From Liolophura sinensis (lineage: Eukaryota > Mollusca > Polyplacophora > Chitonida > Chitonidae): a stretch of 64,000 bases of DNA. The stretch is from contig NC_088303.1 in NCBI RefSeq assembly GCF_032854445.1, positions 12,657,501 to 12,721,500 on the forward strand, given 5' to 3'. The stretch's first letter is position 1, and each line of letters begins with the position of its first letter. The translations under genes and the position numbers were made by a program. Shown here piece after piece: positions 59,093-64,000 of the stretch. The notes below the pieces were generated by a model. It was not told where the DNA came from. It saw only the letters and a program-made list of their open reading frames with translations, and ran no database searches.

Positions 59093-59345
59093 CCTAGTGG
59101 TTAGCGTGCTCGAGCAACACAATAACCCAGGAGCCTCTCACGACTGCGATCACTGTGAGTTCTAGTCCAACTTATGTTAGCCTCCTCTCCGGTTGCACGT
59201 GGGAAGGTCTTCCAGCAACTTCTGGACGATTGTGTGTTTCCCCGGGCTTTGCCTGGCTTCCTCCCTGCACTGTGCTTGCCGCCGTTGTATGAGCGTAATA
59301 TTCATCAGTACGGCGTAAACAGTGGCTTAAAACCATAAACAATTG
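59093..59345 (+). mobile_element. Full-length SINE, family 1
   Basis: Starts with a tRNA-like head: A box 'tggcctagtggttagcgtgc' and B box 'gagttctagtcc' about 60 bases later, the polymerase III promoter layout. The body follows: 'gaaggtcttccagcaacttc', 'ctttgcctggcttcctccct', 'gccgccgttgtatgagcgta', 'gtacggcgtaaac', then a (TGAA)n end. It shows that the headless copies elsewhere are 5'-truncated members of a tRNA-derived SINE. Confidence 0.8.
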
Positions 59346-59689
59346 AATGAATGAATGCTTAGGGTTTAACGTCGGATTTAACAATTTTGTAGTCCTATGA
59401 CGACGATAAGTCAGTAGGTGGGTGTGCATATACTGCCGCCAAAATGCAGCCGCCATTGCAATATCATGTCGAAGACACCAGACTCGGATTCCACAAACCC
59501 ATTTCGGATCTAAGTCAAAATTCAAAACAGCTGTATAATGGTCCGGTTTTGGTACTGAAAGTTGAAATTTGGGCACATCTGTCTTAAGATAATATTAATG
59601 AGGTGGACACAATTTGGATTTCTATGATTGAAATATAAGCTTTATGATCGTATTTCAAAAATTTTGACTTAAGTCAGAAATGGCTTCGA

Positions 59690-59795
59690 GGAATCTGCCC
59701 AAGGGCCCATGAATGTCAATCCGTCCTGTTTTCCTGCTCTAACCTCTCAGTGCTCGGCGCCAAGCGAGGCAGCAACATGTTAAAACATAAATAAA
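59690..59795 (-). mobile_element. SINE fragment, family 2, minus strand
   Basis: Minus-strand reading gives 'gttgctgcctcgcttggcgc', 'cgagcactgagaggttagag' and 'aggaaaacaggacggattga', the same order as in the copies at 24690 and 45505. Confidence 0.6.
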
Positions 59796-60061
59796 TAAAT
59801 CCATATCCTTTTCCACCTGGGTGCATGACTGAATGATGGGTTACTTTTTAACACTCTACTGGAGAATAGTTCACGTAGACAGCGTGTGTCATGGGTGTAG
59901 GCGATCTTTCCAAGTGACGTGCATAATGTGAGACACATTGAAAGACCACTGATCTCCCCACGAGCACCTTTACGTGCAGATGTACGCATGCAGCTATGTC
60001 ACGTAACTGGTCACACTCAAAAATTAATCTGGTAATTTCACAGAAAGTCGGTTATCTCAGT

Positions 60062-60215
60062 GATGCTAGAATGTATTCTGTTATTATAACATAATACTGG
60101 GTCATATTCAACATAATATCCTGTTAGTCTAATACAATCTTTATGTTGAATTAACAGAATATGTGTTATATTTAACAGAGTAATCTGTTGCAAAAGGAAA
60201 TTACATTCTAGCGTC
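60062..60215. mobile_element. MITE-like element with 11-bp inverted ends
   Basis: GCTAGAATGTA at 60065-60075 and its exact reverse complement at 60202-60212, with similarity extending outward (tgat / gtca), frame an A-T rich core of about 125 bases. No coding capacity. The superfamily cannot be assigned without target-duplication evidence. Confidence 0.65.
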
Positions 60216-60333
60216 AACTCACACGACTTTTGGTAAAAATAACAGATTATTTGAGCGCAGTGCATGGTATGTTTTCAGAACGTCGCAAAACCCTTATCTC
60301 AATCAATCAAACAAAATAAATTAAAAAAATATG

Positions 60334-60337
<4 letters not shown>

Positions 60338-60373
<36 letters not shown>
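60338..60373. repeat. (TA)n microsatellite
   Basis: About 18 uninterrupted TA dinucleotides. Confidence 0.95.
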
Positions 60374-60376
<3 letters not shown>

Positions 60377-60849
60377 TCATCGGTATAAACAAATTGTTTT
60401 GGTATCTGTTGTTGCAGTTCTGTCACAAACCACTCAACTGATTTTAAAACTGGCATGTTTCGTTATCACATGTTTTAGATTAAAATATCTCGGCAGACAG
60501 ATTTATGAAGCTATATCAGTATTCATTTGTTGGTGTGGTTGATATACGGTGGGTACGACATAAACTCTCACAATCGACACGCTTGGTCGACTAACCGGAG
60601 CTGAAGTTACGCAAAGTGACAGCACTGATAACAGACAGCCATCACAGACAATTACTTACGGTGAGGTTATACAGATTTATAATCATGCCCCGTAGCCATC
60701 AGTTTTTTTTTTTTATGTGATGAGAGTCCCCTGGTACAGCTCAGATCAGTCCAGGTGAGCTGACCAGGAACCTGGGCACGTGGTCCGGTTTCATTAGGGA
60801 CACGTAAGCCCTGGTGCCTGTTTCACGACGTATACTTAGTGTTAAGTAC

Positions 60850-61005
60850 CCCTTAGCTAAGTGCACTTCATATCTCTACAACATACGTTGTCATGGTAGC
60901 CAAGGGCTTAATTAACTAAAGTGCGCCTCATGAAACCGGCCCCTGGACTTAACATAACTACGTATGTTGTAGAGTTACGATGCGCTCTAAGCTACGGGCT
61001 ACTAG
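60850..61005. repeat. Fold-back region with 14-bp inverted pair
   Basis: 'ctctacaacatacg' at 60874-60887 is repeated as an exact inverse at 60961-60974; between them is a 'ctcatgaaaccggcccc' motif. Weaker outer pairing suggests an old fold-back element. Confidence 0.5.
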
Positions 61006-62330
61006 ACACTATTAATCTATGATCCATGAAACTGAAGCCTGACCTCTGCTTGAATTCCAACAAAGCACATGGAAGCCATCTTCTTCCTTAGAGCTCAGCC
61101 AAAAACACAAATCTCCTAATCAATGACACGGAAATGTTCTATGCCGAGCTAATTATTTGTTTTGAAGATATAGAGTGAACATACTGATAAGACAGTGACA
61201 GGTGAATGGAATTTTAAGACAGTTTTTCGTAGCAAAAATCTCGGCAAATAGCAAGCCCAAGTACGGGCCAAAAATGGGCCGTATTTTGACACTCAATATC
61301 GCCAAAACCCTCTTACGTCAGCTTCCAAACATTTACACACTAAAAGGCCATTATGTCCTAAGCATACAGACTAATTTTCAGTTTCATTCTTTAAGATTTC
61401 TGTTCATGGGACCAAAATCAAAACAGAGTCAAAAACCTTGTTTTACTTGAAAAGGTGATCAATTGGTCCTCCATCTTCTGGGTAGACGGCGCACATGCGT
61501 TTCTTCCATGAAGTGATTGAGTCCCGAATGTACTTAAGAGTAATTTTTTCCAGCAGTCCTTAATGCGTGTCACACAGGTGCAGGTTGTAGACGCACAACA
61601 GCATGGGTATACACGTATTCCGCTCATGAGACTGATGGCCAGATGTCTGCTCGTCTGTCATCTTGTTGACCACTAACTCAAAGCTGTTCATACAGCTTAC
61701 GTCCACATACGGCGCGGGGAACGCAAACCAGAGAAGACCATTACAAGCATGTTTCTTCTTCGTGAATAAATAAGATACTTTATTAATTCTTGAGATAATA
61801 ATTAACGAGAGCTCAATGTAAAATAAAAAAACGCAACAACGCAAAGCTGAACACAAGGCAAAAGTACGTCGTCGCATAATACATGTCCTACCGCTGATGT
61901 TTCAACTCCCAGTTGACCACAATTCCAGCTCAAAGCATGAAAAGAGTAACAGCACTGAACATTCCACTGAACACGTTGGTATAAGATACTGTCTGATAAC
62001 ATAGTATGTCTCACCCCATACAAACTACATTATTATACATTAGCTCCAGATTACTGATTAATTCGTTAATTTCTAGGTCATATCTAATCGACGGAAATAC
62101 GTGGAGTTGTAATGTAATATGGGATTCAGAGTCGTTAAGGCAATCTATAAACCATATACATGTGTTTCACCGTACTTAACCACAAATTTACCTGGCAGCA
62201 GATTACCAGAGGTCATCCCGGCGTTACTATGGACGAGTTCTTGGTCCTACATTTGGTACGACTTACGTCGTGAACAGAAGAAGCTCCAAGACATTAGCAC
62301 ACGGCTGCAGCAGAGCATGCTTAGGAAAGA
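61006..62330. other. Non-coding DNA, no gene seen
   Basis: Small overlapping frames on both strands (61202-62337) have no domain, splice partners or start context. Confidence 0.45.
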
Positions 62331-62708
62331 CGTCTGATATCTCACACAGCTTCAGCAGAGAGAAGACAGACACTTGATATCACACACATGCCTGCAGCAA
62401 AGATGGACAACTGATATCACACACACACACGGCTTCAGCAGAGGGAAAACAGACACTTGATATCACATACACGCCTGCAGCAAAGACGGACGTCTGATAT
62501 CACACATGGACGCCTGATATCACACACAGACGCCAGGTATCACACACACAGCTGCAACAAAGGGAAGACAAATACCTGATATCACACAAAGCTGCAGCAG
62601 ATGCAGATGGACATTTGTTATTACACACACACACACAACTTTAGCATAGGAAAGTCTGACGTTTGACATCACACACAGCTGCAGCAGAGGGAAGACAGAC
62701 ACCTGTTA

Positions 62709-62746
<38 letters not shown>

Positions 62747-62800
62747 CTGCAGCAGAGGAAAGACGGGCGTTTGACATCACGCAAACACACATGGCTGCCG
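62331..62800. repeat. Degenerate 30-55 bp repeat with CA microsatellite
   Basis: About ten irregular copies containing 'gatatcacacaca', 'gctgcagcagaggga' and 'agacagacacctg'. A pure (CA)n run occupies about 62710-62744. Frames through it are artefacts. Confidence 0.8.
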
Positions 62801-64000
62801 CATACATGTTGCTTGGAGCAACATCTGCAGTACAATATACATACAGAATAAAAAATGCACACAATGAACTTCTATAGCAGAACTTGTGGGTAAATTGCTA
62901 TAATGAAATAGAGAAAGAAAGTAGGAATCTAAAAATATTTCATAAAAAGTTAATCAAAATCATACAAAAATTTGTTGGGACACATCCATATCATGATTGA
63001 AAGAGGTTACATGTACCTTTCAATTCCATAACAAAATGACCTGATAATGTACAAGCAGTGGTGCTACATGGTGTAGCAGTGATGCCACACGGTGTCAATG
63101 AGCTGAGCACATATACTGTAGGACAAACCACACTGCATCATCACTGCTTCCTGGAGCATTTGTCATGCGCAAGCAAGTAGCAGGAAATTAAAATATACCG
63201 AATATCACTAATGTTGCAATTGTGATAAAGAATATACAAACCATACAACTGGTTGGTACTGTAATTCTTCAGCCTTTCTGCATGTTTGCAAGGTGTTTAT
63301 TCAAGCATATTCTGAAGGCATTTTTCTCTGCTGACTGATAAAATTTTACTTTGTGTAGCCCTGAAACTGGCCAATCCAACAAGTGTAATTTTGTCCTCAA
63401 AATCAAATTAAAAATGTGCAAAACTTGCACTGAAAGTTGCTCTTTCTTTTGTGAAAAGGTTGACGGATTTGGAGTAGTATCAAAACACATAAGGTGCTGA
63501 ATTTCTAGGCAGCAGAACACAGCCACGTGAATGAAACACAACAGAGATTATTTCAGAAGATTATTTCAGAAGATTAAGGGTACAGCGTATGAAAGAGCTA
63601 ACTAGCTTTCCATGTAGCCGGCTTCTTCTGCAGAAAGCCACCACATCACACGTTTACATGAACAAGTAGGTAGGATGTCTTATGTCAGTGCTAACTGGCT
63701 TTTATAAATGCTGGATCTGTATCCCAGTAACTTCACTCTGTAATAACAATTACCGTACAAGAACAAGTACGGTAAGTATAAACTTATACTTATAACTATA
63801 TTTATTTACGACTGAAACAAGCAAAACATGTCCACAAAAAAAAAACAAAAAAAAAACCCGACCATTTCTATACATGCAAAACGAGCACTTCAATAGATTT
63901 CATACATAAAGCATCAGAATAAACGAGTACGAGTACACTAAGCCATCTCTGCGAGGCAAACTTCATGTTTAAATCAGAACAAATTCCTGAGCCATAAAGT
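62801..64000. other. Non-coding DNA to window end; possible 3' end of a minus-strand gene
   Basis: No supported gene. A minus-strand acceptor-like GGCTTTCTGCAG at about 63625-63636 followed by ten codons and a stop (KKPATWKAS) could be a terminal exon of a gene lying to the right, with a minus-strand AATAAA at 63296-63301, but nothing confirms it. Confidence 0.3.

Noticed and set aside
63269-63636. Terminal exon and 3' UTR of a minus-strand gene
   Set aside because: Only a ten-codon tail with an acceptor-like site; no preceding exon or domain is in the window.

Overview
This 64 kb window is animal nuclear DNA. It is AT-rich, has spliced genes with GT-AG introns, and is full of minisatellites and short interspersed elements. 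The SINE tails (a degenerate 'gccgtcgtataagtgaaat ... caccaatcaaataaata' 3' end), a second tRNA-headed SINE family and the Reeler/CUB/C-type lectin protein suggest a marine lophotrochozoan, most likely a mollusc. That placement is from memory of repeat families and was not searched.

Layout. (1) 1-18.1 kb: a minus-strand gene for a secreted protein, with exons at 18103-17884, 15123-14884, 9144-9017, 8815-8587 and 7533-6612. All intron phases agree. They join into 579 codons: signal peptide, Reeler domain, three CUB domains and the first half of a C-type lectin domain. The 3' end was not found in the window. Its introns hold a 27-bp array, a 2.7 kb GTCGAC-rich array, hairpins and SINEs. A 138-codon ORF with an ideal start context (5126-4710) and a 26-28 bp array (1.2-3.56 kb) lie further left. 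(2) 18.2-49.9 kb: no convincing gene. This stretch is a chain of unrelated minisatellites (unit lengths about 24 to about 88 bp), SINEs and one decayed Tc1-like transposon inserted inside an array. (3) 50.2-59.0 kb: a plus-strand four-exon gene (50173-54827, 55392-55514, 56850-57037, 58006-58997) encoding about 1985 residues. It has basic nuclear-localisation clusters, one AT-hook, two internally repeated regions and a divergent HMG box assembled across an intron. It is probably a nuclear DNA-binding protein. (4) 59-64 kb: SINEs, a small inverted-repeat element, TA and CA microsatellites, and no supported gene.

The two real genes are convergent in neither sense nor function and are separated by about 32 kb; nothing suggests that they act together. 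The most unusual point is the 27-bp array that starts at the 5' splice site of the Reeler gene's first exon. Its units are in frame, stop-free for about 170 codons, and five of them carry the same GGTAAGG donor, so alternative donor use could append a variable number of 9-residue repeats to a secreted protein.
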